A stretch of DNA of 64,000 nucleotides from Hyphomicrobium sulfonivorans (lineage in GTDB: Bacteria > Pseudomonadota > Alphaproteobacteria > Rhizobiales > Hyphomicrobiaceae). Shown here one piece after another: positions 36,483 through 44,654 of the stretch (positions are counted from its first letter, which is position 1; the number at the start of each line of letters is the position of its first letter). The stretch lies in contig NZ_PZPO01000001.1 of NCBI RefSeq assembly GCF_013306565.1, positions 558,001 to 622,000 of the forward strand, in the 5' to 3' direction. Below the pieces are notes generated by a model that saw only the letters and a list, made by a program, of their open reading frames with translations, was not told the origin of the DNA and searched no databases. The translations under genes and the position numbers were made by a program.

Positions 36483-37535
36483 TCAAGCTTCGTCGTCAAC
36501 CTTCTCGCCGGCAATCGTGACCTCTTCGCCAAGCGTCTCATGCACGTAGAGGCGCCGCACGGCGACATCGATGACAATGGCCAGCGGATAACCGAGCAGC
36601 AGGCCCAGCGGGCCGAACAGGATGCCCAGCGCCACAACGGCAAACAGTCCAACCGCCGGGGGCAGGTCGACCGCCTTGCCCGACAGCAGCGGCATGATGA
36701 TGTTGCTCTCGATCTGCTGCACGACCACGAACACGCCGAGCGTCCACCAGACGAGATTCCAACCATCGGCCGACGCCAGCAGCAGCGCGGGAATCGCCGC
36801 TATAACCGGGCCGACAATGGGAACGAACTCCAGCACGCCGGCGATCAACCCTAATGCCAACGCTGAAGGCGCGCCGATAATTGCAAGCCCGATGGCAATC
36901 AGAACGCCCACCAGGATCATCGCAACAAGCTGAGCCCCCAGCCACATGCGCAGCGCGTCAAAGGCATCGCTCAGCGTTGCACTGACCCGTTCCTGCGCCG
37001 ACTTTGGAAACAGCTTCAGCAGCCCGTCGCGATAGATCTTCGGCTCGATTGCGATGTAGATGCCGGCAATCAGCACCACGATGAACGTGGCAAACGCGCC
37101 GAATATGGTCGATCCCCACGACACCGCATTCATGATCAGATTGCCAACGGACGATCCCTTCACGATATCCGAAACCGACAGGAACGGCTCTGCCCGCGAC
37201 AGGCTGGATACCGCTTCCGGCAGTTTCTCAATCAGCGCATAAAGCTGATCGGCGATTTCGGCGCCGAACAGATAAACCACCAGTCCGATCAGCGTCGCGG
37301 TTCCGAACCCCGCCACCGCCAGCGACGTCCGCTCACCCCAACCGGTGAGCCTGCGTACCGGAGCCGCGATGGCATGCAGCACCACAGCCACCAGCACCGC
37401 TCCGAAGATCAGCAGCAGAATGTCCGAGAGCACATAAAGCGCGGCGGCCAGCGCCAGGATGCCGACGACAATAAGCACGCGGCGGATGAATTGAGCTTCG
37501 CTCAGCACCGACGAAGGGGTCAGCAAGTTGGTCAT
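36483..37535 (-). CDS. AI-2E/PerM-family transport protein
   Basis: 350 residues with about seven to eight transmembrane segments in the PerM/AI-2E pattern: paired N-terminal helices (VLIVVGILALAAALYVLSDI), central VGVLIAIGLAIIGAPSALAL, GLIAGVLEFVPIVGPVIAAI, and a late LGILFGPLGLLLGYPLAIVI. Family members export autoinducer-2, exchange Na+/H+ or have unknown substrates. ATG 37535 has GGGAG directly against it; an in-frame TTG at 37526 would have better spacing, so the exact start is open. Confidence 0.88.
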   Translation of the reverse strand: MTNLLTPSSVLSEAQFIRRVLIVVGILALAAALYVLSDILLLIFGAVLVAVVLHAIAAPVRRLTGWGERTSLAVAGFGTATLIGLVVYLFGAEIADQLYALIEKLPEAVSSLSRAEPFLSVSDIVKGSSVGNLIMNAVSWGSTIFGAFATFIVVLIAGIYIAIEPKIYRDGLLKLFPKSAQERVSATLSDAFDALRMWLGAQLVAMILVGVLIAIGLAIIGAPSALALGLIAGVLEFVPIVGPVIAAIPALLLASADGWNLVWWTLGVFVVVQQIESNIIMPLLSGKAVDLPPAVGLFAVVALGILFGPLGLLLGYPLAIVIDVAVRRLYVHETLGEEVTIAGEKVDDEA

Positions 37536-37824
37536 CTCCCATGGGAACAGGCCGCACCAGAGACCGGACGCCCAAGCCCTGGGCGTCGGTCCCTGCCATC
37601 TGGTGGGAGGAGGATCTCACCGGAGCGTTACGGAACCGCTCACCGGCCGCAATAACTCAGCTGGATTTCACCAGGTTGCATCACCTTTTCCGGCGTGTGG
37701 TCCGTCGAGAGCCCACCTTCGCCATATCCCATGTGGCGCCGCCCAGTGTGCCGCACGGAAACAGGATTCGAGACGCTTCCCTTCGCCGGACAAAAGCTGT
37801 AGCAAAAGCTCTCCGCAGTGGTAC

Positions 37825-37911
37825 GCCCGAGTGGTGGAACTGGTAGACGCACGGGACTCAAAATCCCGCATCCGCAAGGGTATGTCGGTTCAAGTCCGAC
37901 CTCGGGCACCA
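37825..37911 (+). tRNA. tRNA-Leu (anticodon CAA)
   Basis: 87 nt with the acceptor stem GCCCGAG pairing CTCGGGC, an A discriminator and an encoded CCA end. The anticodon stem-loop is CGGGA-CTCAAAA-TCCCG, placing CAA as anticodon, which reads UUG leucine codons. A long variable arm (class II) and a GGTTCAAGTCC T-arm are present. Nearby short ORFs on both strands are artefacts of this gene. Confidence 0.96.
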
Positions 37912-38107
37912 CAGCGCGGAACTCTCAAAATCTCTGATCGGCAAAGCTGCGCCCGCTCAAGCCGGGCCATACATATTTTCGCGCATCGTATGTGGCGCCA
38001 AGCGAGTGCGGCCCAGCGATCGCACCTCCGCCGCCCCCAAGCCCGTCTGCGGCCTGTTAAGGCCTTCGTGCGAAACTGCCCGCCTCATCAATCCGCGGGA
38101 CAGCAAC

Positions 38108-38746
38108 ATGCGCAAATTATCCGTCGGCGACTGCATCAGCTTCGGCTGGGAGACCTTTAAAAAGCGGCCCTGGTTCCTCATCGGCACGCTTCTGCTCGTG
38201 TTGATCATCACCTCCATCCCCGGCTCCTTCGGCCCGGACCTTCCGGACATTGACCCTGATGGCGAATTCATTCCCGAACCCGTCACCGCCATAAGCCTCA
38301 TCGCCCTGCTGGCCAGCATCATCGTTTCAACGCTGGCGGCCTGCGGAATCGTGACGTTCTATCTGCGCGCGCACGACAACGTCATGGGCGTACAGCTCAC
38401 CGACTTCTGGAATCCCGGCCCGTTCTGGCGCTTTCTTGGCGCGCACATCCTCACCGGCATCGCCGTCACCCTGGGGCTCATGGCCTTCATCGTACCCGGC
38501 ATTATCATCGGGCTCGGATTGATGTTCGTGCCCTATCTCGTGGTGGAACGCGGGCTTGGGCCGGTGGCAGCCATCAAGGAAAGCTGGCGTATCACCAAGG
38601 GCAACAAGTGGCAGCTTGCGCTGCTGATGCTTGCGCTGCTCGGCATCGTCATCCTTGGCCTGCTCGCGCTTGGCGTGGGTGTATTCGTGGCCCTGCCCAT
38701 CGCTATACTGGCCAGCGTACATGCCTATCGCACGCTGACAAACTGA
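38108..38746 (+). CDS. Multi-pass membrane protein, function unknown
   Basis: 212 residues from ATG 38108. A short cytoplasmic N-terminus (MRKLSVGDCISFGWETFKKR) precedes about five hydrophobic segments (PWFLIGTLLLVLIITSI, ISLIALLASIIVSTLAACGI, LTGIAVTLGLMAFIVPGIII, LALLMLALLGIVILGLLALG, VFVALPIAILASVHAY). The AIKESWRITKGNKWQLALL loop is of the kind seen in DUF975/YciC-like integral membrane families; I cannot assign one firmly. Confidence 0.8.
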   Translation: MRKLSVGDCISFGWETFKKRPWFLIGTLLLVLIITSIPGSFGPDLPDIDPDGEFIPEPVTAISLIALLASIIVSTLAACGIVTFYLRAHDNVMGVQLTDFWNPGPFWRFLGAHILTGIAVTLGLMAFIVPGIIIGLGLMFVPYLVVERGLGPVAAIKESWRITKGNKWQLALLMLALLGIVILGLLALGVGVFVALPIAILASVHAYRTLTN

Positions 38747-38937
38747 GCCCTGCACCGGAATAAGGCAGCCGTCGCGAAGGAGCGTATGTTCCCCCCTGCG
38801 CACTGATCGCACGGTTGCCTCATTTGGCGTCTCTGTGTGCGCCTACTGACACAGTGCACAACAAAGGGCCCGGCCGCGCGTTGCGGCCGCAGCACAGGAT
38901 ATGGTATCCGCCGAGCATGAGCAGTTGGGGGAGTTGC

Positions 38938-40047
38938 ATGCGCAGCGGCACCGCATTCGTTGCCCTGATGCTGATCGCGATGTTTGCATCGCGGCCGGCC
39001 ACCGCAGCCCCTGCCCTCGTTGTTGAGCACACGAACAGCAAAGTGCTGTACGCCGAAGCTGCCGACGACCTCTGGCATCCCGCTTCCCTCACCAAGATCA
39101 TGACCGCCTATCTGGTGTTCGGCGCGATCAAGGAAGGCAAGCTGACCCTTAAATCCAGGGTGACCTGCTCGGACGATGCCCACACCCAACCGCCCAGCAA
39201 GATCGGGCTCGCCGTTGGCGGACAGCTCACCGTCGATAAAGCGCTTGAATCCCTGATAGTAAAATCTGCCAACGATGTCGCCGTGATGCTGGCCGAAGCG
39301 GTCGCCGGCAGCACCGTTGCCTTCGTCGCCAAGATGAACGCCACAGCCCATCGCCTCGGCATGAGCCGCACCGTGTTCGTCAACCCGAACGGACTGCCCG
39401 CTCCGGGGCAGGTGACGACAGCGCGCGATCTTGCCAAGCTCACGCGGGCGGTCATCGACGAATTCCCGGAGCACGCCCATTACTGGGGTATGTCGGAGAT
39501 GCGCCTCGGCAAGCAGCGGCTTACATCGCACAATGGCCTGCTGCGGTCGTTTGATGGCGCCGATGGCTTCAAAACCGGCTTCATCTGTGATTCCGGCTTC
39601 AACGTTGTTGCCTCGGCTACCCGCGACGGCCGTCGCATCATTGCTGTCGTTCTGGGTGACGTGACCAGCGCGGAGCGCAACATCCGCGCCGCCAGCCTGC
39701 TGGAACATGGCTTTCAACAGCCGGGCTGGAAGCAGCTTTTCAATTCAACCACCATCGACAACATGCCGTTGGCGCCCGCCGTTCCGGTGCGCAGCGTGCG
39801 CAAGGATGTGACGTCCTGGGGCTGTAATCCGCCGCCCGCCAAAAAGCGCAAACCTAAACCGGCGACGGTGAAGGCCAAGGACGACGGCAAAAAGAAAGAA
39901 GCCAAACGCGCCCCGCGCGGCGATGGGGGCGAGCCACGCCCCGCTCCGGTGACCGTTGAGGTTGAAACCGGCAGCGGCGACACATCGGCGATCCAGCTTC
40001 GCGGCACGATGCCACCACCGGCAGCAGCTTTCCAGGCGCCGCACTAA
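38938..40047 (+). CDS. D-alanyl-D-alanine carboxypeptidase (DacA/DacF family)
   Basis: 369 residues from ATG 38938 (ATG 38917 is in frame). A signal peptide (FVALMLIAMFASRPATA) precedes a serine peptidase S11 domain with all three active-site motifs: SLTK (Ser50, Lys53), SAN (Ser110) and KTG (Lys212 in DGFKTGFI). It trims the terminal D-Ala of peptidoglycan stem peptides in the periplasm. A long Lys/Pro-rich low-complexity tail (about residues 290-369) replaces the usual C-terminal membrane anchor helix. Confidence 0.94.
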   Translation: MRSGTAFVALMLIAMFASRPATAAPALVVEHTNSKVLYAEAADDLWHPASLTKIMTAYLVFGAIKEGKLTLKSRVTCSDDAHTQPPSKIGLAVGGQLTVDKALESLIVKSANDVAVMLAEAVAGSTVAFVAKMNATAHRLGMSRTVFVNPNGLPAPGQVTTARDLAKLTRAVIDEFPEHAHYWGMSEMRLGKQRLTSHNGLLRSFDGADGFKTGFICDSGFNVVASATRDGRRIIAVVLGDVTSAERNIRAASLLEHGFQQPGWKQLFNSTTIDNMPLAPAVPVRSVRKDVTSWGCNPPPAKKRKPKPATVKAKDDGKKKEAKRAPRGDGGEPRPAPVTVEVETGSGDTSAIQLRGTMPPPAAAFQAPH

Positions 40048-40218
40048 CCAACCGCGTCAGCTTTGATGGAACGGCGCGTGTGAGCGGATGCCGTCCGTCC
40101 AACGTCAGGCCGGCTGAAGTAATTTGCCCGGCACTGGTCCGAGCGGGCGCTATAAAATCTCGCCTGCTCCAATCGACGCAATGGTGAGCTCAGTCAGCTG
40201 CGCTGCGAGCAATCGCCA

Positions 40219-40464
40219 TCAGGCGATGAGTTCCAGCTTGTCATTGCCCCAATATGGGCAGCCCGCGGGAACGTCGATCAACGGCTTCACATTCGGATCG
40301 CGCCGCGGCGGCGCGTTATCCGCAGGCGCGGGCTGCTCCAGCTGTCGATCTTCCGACCCGCTGCCTTGCGGCGCTCCGGCTTCTTCAGCCAGTGCAGATC
40401 CTGCAATCCCGAAAGCCATCACAACGGCAGCGCAACGGATGGTTAACCGCAACGATAGGGACAT
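40219..40464 (-). CDS. Small secreted hypothetical protein
   Basis: 81 residues from ATG 40464 with GAGGTG 7 bp upstream. It has a clear signal peptide (LTIRCAAVVMAFGIAGSALA) and a short Pro/Asp-rich mature part ending NVKPLIDVPAGCPYWGNDKL. No domain recognised. It is probably periplasmic or secreted; one cysteine remains in the mature part. Confidence 0.65.
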   Translation of the reverse strand: MSLSLRLTIRCAAVVMAFGIAGSALAEEAGAPQGSGSEDRQLEQPAPADNAPPRRDPNVKPLIDVPAGCPYWGNDKLELIA

Positions 40465-40621
40465 GGGTACACCTCGCTGTCCATTCACCCCGAACAAACG
40501 CCAACGCGAGATTATCACGGAGCGCACGGGTTGGCTTTCACAGTTTCAAAACGGGGCAACTCGGGCTGGCGTGCTTCTTGCTATCCCTACCGCAAGATGC
40601 ACCACACGGGATTCCAAGACG

Positions 40622-40837
40622 ATGTCAAATGTCTGGCAACACAAGCCGTCCATAGACGAGCCTGAATTCGACGCCATGGCGATCGTGTTGGAGGCCAAGC
40701 ACGGCCAGTTTGCGGCCGAGGTGGCGGATTTCTTCTCAGCGGTGCACTTCAAAAATGGCGACCGAGACAGATCCGATGCCTGGGCCGACGTCGCCGAGCG
40801 TTTGCGCGAGCGCGAAAACGAGCGGCTGCTTGACTAA
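40622..40837 (+). CDS. Small hypothetical protein upstream of the flippase gene
   Basis: 71 residues from ATG 40622 (MSNVWQHKPSIDEPEFDAMA). Charged and helical, with no membrane segment. The frame is open far upstream, but that part is compositionally unlike a protein. It ends 22 bp before the flippase start, suggesting an operon. Function unknown. Confidence 0.55.
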   Translation: MSNVWQHKPSIDEPEFDAMAIVLEAKHGQFAAEVADFFSAVHFKNGDRDRSDAWADVAERLRERENERLLD

Positions 40838-40859
40838 AAGTGGCGCTGAACGGGAAACC

Positions 40860-42257
40860 ATGGCTCAGAGCACAACCGATACTCTCAGGGCTTCCCCCTT
40901 AAATCGCATCAAAAACGTCATTCGCGTTTTTCCGGCACAGATCCTGACCATTCTGCGCGGCGAGACTGACCGTCACCGTGCACAGCGGGACGCGATGACT
41001 GCGTTCTCCGTTCGCTGCGCCAGCGCCGCATTGATGTATCTGTCGCAGATCGCGCTGGCGCGGTGGATGGGCAGCTACGAGTACGGCATCTACGTTTTCG
41101 TTTGGACGTGGGTGATGGTGCTTGGCGGTCTGGCCGATCTCGGGCTCGGCGTCGCCACGATCCGCTTCATTCCTGGCTATCGCGAAACCGGCGAAACCGA
41201 TCTGGTGCGCGGCGTGGTCCGCGGTTCACGCTGGCTTTCGGTCGGCGTTGCGACGCTCATCATGCTTGCGGGCTTGGCCGGGCTTTATCTCTTCGAGCCG
41301 CTCGACAGCCATTACATGGTGCCGGCGTATCTCGCGCTGGTCTGCATCCCGCTATACACGCTGACCTGGGTTCAGGATGGCATCGGCAAAGCCTTCGCGT
41401 GGATGGGGCTGTCGCTTGTTCCGCCCTATATTCTGCGCCCGGCGCTACTGCTTGCAGCCATGGTCGCCGCGCACGAAGCTGCACTGCCGATGGATGCAAA
41501 TACCGCCGTCGCTGCAGCCATCGTCGCCACATGGATCACGGGCGTTGTGCAAACGGTGCTGATGGATCGCCGCATCAAGGCCACCATCGGCGCGGGCGTG
41601 CGGCGTTACAATTTTCCGCTGTGGCTGAAGGTGAGCTGGCCGCTGCTGGTCATCAACGCCAGCGAGTTCGCTTTGCAGAGCGCCGACGTACTCATCGTAT
41701 CGCACTACATGAACCCGACCGACGTTGCGATCTACTTCGCTGCAGCCAAGACGATGTCGCTCATCCTGTTCGTGCATTACGCGGTCGGCAGTTCGGTGGC
41801 GAACCAGTTTGCAGCGCTCTATGCACGCGGCGATCATAGCGAACTCGACAGATTCGCGCGCGAAGCCTCGCACTGGACCTTCTGGCCGTCTCTGGCCGCA
41901 GGTGTTGTGCTGCTGGCGATGGGCATGCCGCTGCTCTGGCTGTTCGGCCCCCAGTTCACCTCAGGCTATCCGGTGATGCTGATCCTCATCATCGGCTTCC
42001 TGTTCCGCTCCGCGATGGGCCCGGCTGAATTCCTGCTCAACATGCTGGGCAAGCAGAAAATCAGTGCCGCCGTTCAGGTGACGATGGCGGTGCTGACGAT
42101 TGTGCTCAATCTGATACTGGTGCCGCTGTACGGCTTGATCGGTGCGGCGACCGCAACATCGATCGCGCTGGCAACCGGCGCGCTGCTGAACAGCATCGTC
42201 GTCAGCCGTTCGCTGGGCATCGAGGTTGCGATCTGGCGCAACATCTTCCGCCACTAG
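40860..42257 (+). CDS. Wzx-like polysaccharide flippase (MVF/MATE superfamily)
   Basis: 465 residues with about twelve to fourteen transmembrane helices. The N-terminal SAALMYLSQIALARWMGSYE-YGIYVFVW segment and the later SEFALQSADVLIVSHYMNPT and LTIVLNLILVPLYGLIGAAT are typical of polysaccharide-biosynthesis flippases that move lipid-linked oligosaccharide across the inner membrane. No glycosyltransferases or polymerase are adjacent, so the exported glycan cannot be named. ATG 40860 has a GGGAAA upstream. Confidence 0.9.
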   Translation: MAQSTTDTLRASPLNRIKNVIRVFPAQILTILRGETDRHRAQRDAMTAFSVRCASAALMYLSQIALARWMGSYEYGIYVFVWTWVMVLGGLADLGLGVATIRFIPGYRETGETDLVRGVVRGSRWLSVGVATLIMLAGLAGLYLFEPLDSHYMVPAYLALVCIPLYTLTWVQDGIGKAFAWMGLSLVPPYILRPALLLAAMVAAHEAALPMDANTAVAAAIVATWITGVVQTVLMDRRIKATIGAGVRRYNFPLWLKVSWPLLVINASEFALQSADVLIVSHYMNPTDVAIYFAAAKTMSLILFVHYAVGSSVANQFAALYARGDHSELDRFAREASHWTFWPSLAAGVVLLAMGMPLLWLFGPQFTSGYPVMLILIIGFLFRSAMGPAEFLLNMLGKQKISAAVQVTMAVLTIVLNLILVPLYGLIGAATATSIALATGALLNSIVVSRSLGIEVAIWRNIFRH

Positions 42258-42266
42258 AGTCTAGTT

Positions 42267-42307
42267 AGCACCGGCGACTCCCCTGCGGGGAGCCGGCCGC
42301 CGGTGCT
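42267..42307 (-). repeat. Palindromic intergenic repeat, copy 1
   Basis: A 41-bp hairpin: outer arms AGCACCGGCG and CGCCGGTGCT, inner arms CTCCCC and GGGGAG around TGC. Read on the minus strand its centre is CGGCCGGCTCCC, three variable bases, AGGGGAGTCGCCG. The same sequence recurs in the opposite orientation at 51202-51242. It is immediately downstream of the flippase gene and may act as a terminator or belong to a REP-type family. Confidence 0.8.
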
Positions 42308-42312
42308 GGGTT

Positions 42313-42357
42313 ACAAAATAAAAAATGCCGCCTAAGCCATAAAGCCGGGCGGCATTT
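42313..42357 (-). terminator. Terminator of the CAP-domain gene
   Basis: On the minus strand ATGCCGCC pairs with GGCGGCAT across a 15-nt loop, followed by a T-rich run (TTTTTTATTTTG). It lies 55 bp after the stop of the minus-strand CAP-domain gene. On the plus strand the hairpin is followed by TTGAATTTTC, so it could also serve the convergent flippase gene. Confidence 0.82.
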
Positions 42358-42411
42358 GAATTTTCAGGCGGTGCTCAGTGCCCACGCGCCTTTTGCGCGG
42401 GCCGCGAAAAC

Positions 42412-43095
42412 CTACATCGGCGTGCCGATCACCAGCGTCCAGAATGACTTGAACTCGGTGCGCGGATCCTGCACCAGCGCGATGCCCATGTGGGTCGCAT
42501 CCTTTAGCAGCAGGTTCTTGTTGTGGCCGGGGCTATCCTTCCAGCCGCGCATCACCTCAAGAAAATCCACCTGACCGGTGCCGACGTTCTCCGCTGCTAG
42601 CTTCGCGTTGAAGCCGGTGCGCTTGACGCGATCCCATGGATTGGAGCCATCCGAGCCGTAGTGCGAAATGCGGTCCCACTTGGCGAGATCGCGCGAATGG
42701 CCCTTGGCAGCCTCCGATAGCTCGGCGTTCAGGCGCAGCGGCTTCAGCCCCTTGTCGCGGCGATACTGATTGATCACGTCGCGAGCTTTTTCGGGATCGA
42801 GCGCCGTGTGCGAATAATCGCGATCGGAAAGCGCGCCGGTTGTCGCCTTCTCGTAGGAGCCCTTCGGCGCCTGATCGCCCAGGCTGGCGTACTGCTGTCC
42901 GGCTACCGCTGTCTTTCGACCGCGCGGCGCACCGGGATCACCGCCCAGAGCAACACTCTGCATGTTCGGCGACGAAGTTATCGACCCCGTTGTGTCAGGC
43001 TGAGCATAACCGGACGAAATGGTGGAGTTGGAAGAGCCGAGACTGCATGCAGCCAATGCAATGGCTGCAATTGCGCAAAGCGCGACGCGATACAT
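42412..43095 (-). CDS. CAP-domain (SCP-like) lipoprotein
   Basis: 227 residues from ATG 43095 with GGGAG 9 bp upstream (frame open to 43140). A lipoprotein signal with an Ala-Ala-Cys lipobox (IAAIALAACS) leads into a Ser/Thr-rich linker and a C-terminal CAP/SCP domain: KARDVINQYRRDKGLKPLRL, then HSRDLAKWDRISHYG, AAENVGTG and GWKDSPGHNKNLLLKDATH. The last is the typical histidine motif. Bacterial CAP proteins are often envelope-associated, of unclear activity. A candidate CtrA site lies 58 bp upstream. Confidence 0.9.
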   Translation of the reverse strand: MYRVALCAIAAIALAACSLGSSNSTISSGYAQPDTTGSITSSPNMQSVALGGDPGAPRGRKTAVAGQQYASLGDQAPKGSYEKATTGALSDRDYSHTALDPEKARDVINQYRRDKGLKPLRLNAELSEAAKGHSRDLAKWDRISHYGSDGSNPWDRVKRTGFNAKLAAENVGTGQVDFLEVMRGWKDSPGHNKNLLLKDATHMGIALVQDPRTEFKSFWTLVIGTPM

Positions 43096-43484
43096 ACGAA
43101 CCACTCCCGCGTGGATGATTGCGGTACATTGATCAATCATCGCGATAACCCGTTAACTCGCCGTTAATGCTAACAGCCCGGAACCATATGTGCAGATCCG
43201 GACCACCGCCCAATCCAGCCATGATTTGAAGGGCTTCCCTACTCTCCGCAGGCTCCAGCAGCGTTTCGGAGCCAAAGCGCGCCTAACATTATGACGACGC
43301 CAATTTGGCCCAGTTGAGGCCAAACCCCGGCACCAATCAGACAAAAGCCCGCAGCGGGCGATGCAACATTTGGTGTCAGTAACTTCCTCAGCCCCTTGAT
43401 GCATCGGGGACTTCAAACACAATCCAATTTCAGTGGCTGCTGATTCGCGCGTTCGGCCGAAGGTCTACGAAGGAGAAGCCTTGT
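43096..43484. other. Intergenic region with no gene found
   Basis: About 390 bp between the divergent CAP-domain gene and the winged-helix gene. It must contain promoters for both. The only clear element is the CtrA-like site at 43153-43167. A strong AAGGAGAAG ribosome-binding site (43470-43478) serves the ATG at 43485. No hairpin with T-tract was seen. Confidence 0.6.
43153..43167 (-). promoter_or_regulatory. Candidate CtrA binding site
   Basis: TTAA-N7-TTAA: TTAACTCGCCGTTAA, the exact spacing of the alphaproteobacterial CtrA box. It is 58 bp upstream of the CAP-domain lipoprotein start and about 320 bp from the divergent winged-helix gene. CtrA controls cell-cycle, motility and envelope genes in this class. 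A short motif like this can occur by chance. Confidence 0.5.
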
Positions 43485-44633
43485 ATGTCGGCGCCGAGCT
43501 TGAGCGCGCAGGCGCTGCCGGTGAACGGCAGTGGACCGAAGCAGGACGCAGCTAGCCCTATCGAGCATCTCATTCTTGTGCGGGCAGCGTGCGCAGGCGG
43601 TGCCAGCCGCGCGCAGGTCATTCGCGACCTTGCCCCGCTTTTCACACCCAAGGTGCCGTCTACCCGTTGGCGCTCGAAAGCCGACACCGCACTGACGAAG
43701 CTGATGCTTGGCGGCTTCATCACTGAAGCGCGCAGCAAACTGAAGCTGACTGAAAGCGGCGAAGAGACCGTCGCCCGATACTTCGGCGAAAGGGAAGCTC
43801 ACAACCGCACCTGGAACGAACAGCGCGATGTGTGGCTGACGGCCAAGGCACTTGGCGTCGATCCTCGCAAATCGGCGCTGCGTTCGGCGCTTTCACGCAA
43901 AGATGGCCTCAGCGCGCTGGTGGTGCAGCATACGTTTGGGCTGTCGGTCCGTCAGGCGCTTTCGCCATCAAAGCTGCGCGCCGCACTTGCGTTGCTGGCA
44001 CTTGAGCGTGCGTTTGGCGACAACGTGAAAGACGGCCTCGGCAAAGGCTCACCGCTTTCCGCCAAGGCGGGGCGCGTACTCGCCGGGCAACTGCTAAAAA
44101 AACCGCGCGAACTGCCGACTGATGCGCGCCTGATCACTGCGCTGTGCGCCGATCAGGCCGGCAGCATCCGTTACGACGTCGAAAGCCTTCGTCTGGCGGT
44201 ATTGCGCAAATTGGCATCCGCTGAGGTGTCGAAACTTTCGCGCATTGCCGACAGAACCCCCTTGCCGCCGCCAAGCGAATCGCTTTCGCAAAGCGTCCTC
44301 CAGTTCACACCGCAACCGGAAGAAGCGCCGCAGCGCCCTGGATTGGCGCAATTTTCTGCCGGTGTGCTCCGGGCGGCACGGAGCAACGCCGAGGGCTGGC
44401 CAGGGGCCCGGAAGGCGTTTATCTCAAAGGTGTGGGACGCGATTCGCACCTCGCACCCCGAATGGGGGCTTTCCGAGATCGAGTTCAAAGACATGCTGGC
44501 CGGGGCTCACCGGGCAGGCCAACTTGTGCTGGCCGGCGCAGACCTCAAAGACAAACAAAACATCAAGGAGTTTGAGGATTCAGCGATCCTCTACAAGAAC
44601 ACCGTCTGGCACTACGTGCGCGTCGAAGACTAG
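43485..44633 (+). CDS. Winged-helix-like protein paired with a dual NTPase (unrecognised)
   Basis: 382 residues with an excellent ribosome-binding site. Residues 27-105 look like a winged-helix domain: helices around HLILVRAACAGGASRAQVIR and TALTKLMLGGFI, then a wing-like TEARSKLKLTESGEETVARY. The middle (110-260) is helical and Lys/Arg-rich, the rest Pro-rich then helical (HPEWGLSEIEFKDMLAGAHR). No catalytic motif, signal or TM segment. The next gene starts 21 bp later on the same strand, so the two are almost certainly an operon. The winged helix suggests DNA binding or a kleisin/adaptor-like role for the NTPase; this is inference. Confidence 0.85.
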   Translation: MSAPSLSAQALPVNGSGPKQDAASPIEHLILVRAACAGGASRAQVIRDLAPLFTPKVPSTRWRSKADTALTKLMLGGFITEARSKLKLTESGEETVARYFGEREAHNRTWNEQRDVWLTAKALGVDPRKSALRSALSRKDGLSALVVQHTFGLSVRQALSPSKLRAALALLALERAFGDNVKDGLGKGSPLSAKAGRVLAGQLLKKPRELPTDARLITALCADQAGSIRYDVESLRLAVLRKLASAEVSKLSRIADRTPLPPPSESLSQSVLQFTPQPEEAPQRPGLAQFSAGVLRAARSNAEGWPGARKAFISKVWDAIRTSHPEWGLSEIEFKDMLAGAHRAGQLVLAGADLKDKQNIKEFEDSAILYKNTVWHYVRVED

Positions 44634-44654
44634 GACGTCGAGGACCGTCGACTG

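Noticed and set aside
37640-37912. Short minus-strand ORF over the tRNA-Leu gene
   Set aside because: It reads through the tRNA and has the typical spurious tRNA-antisense peptide sequence.
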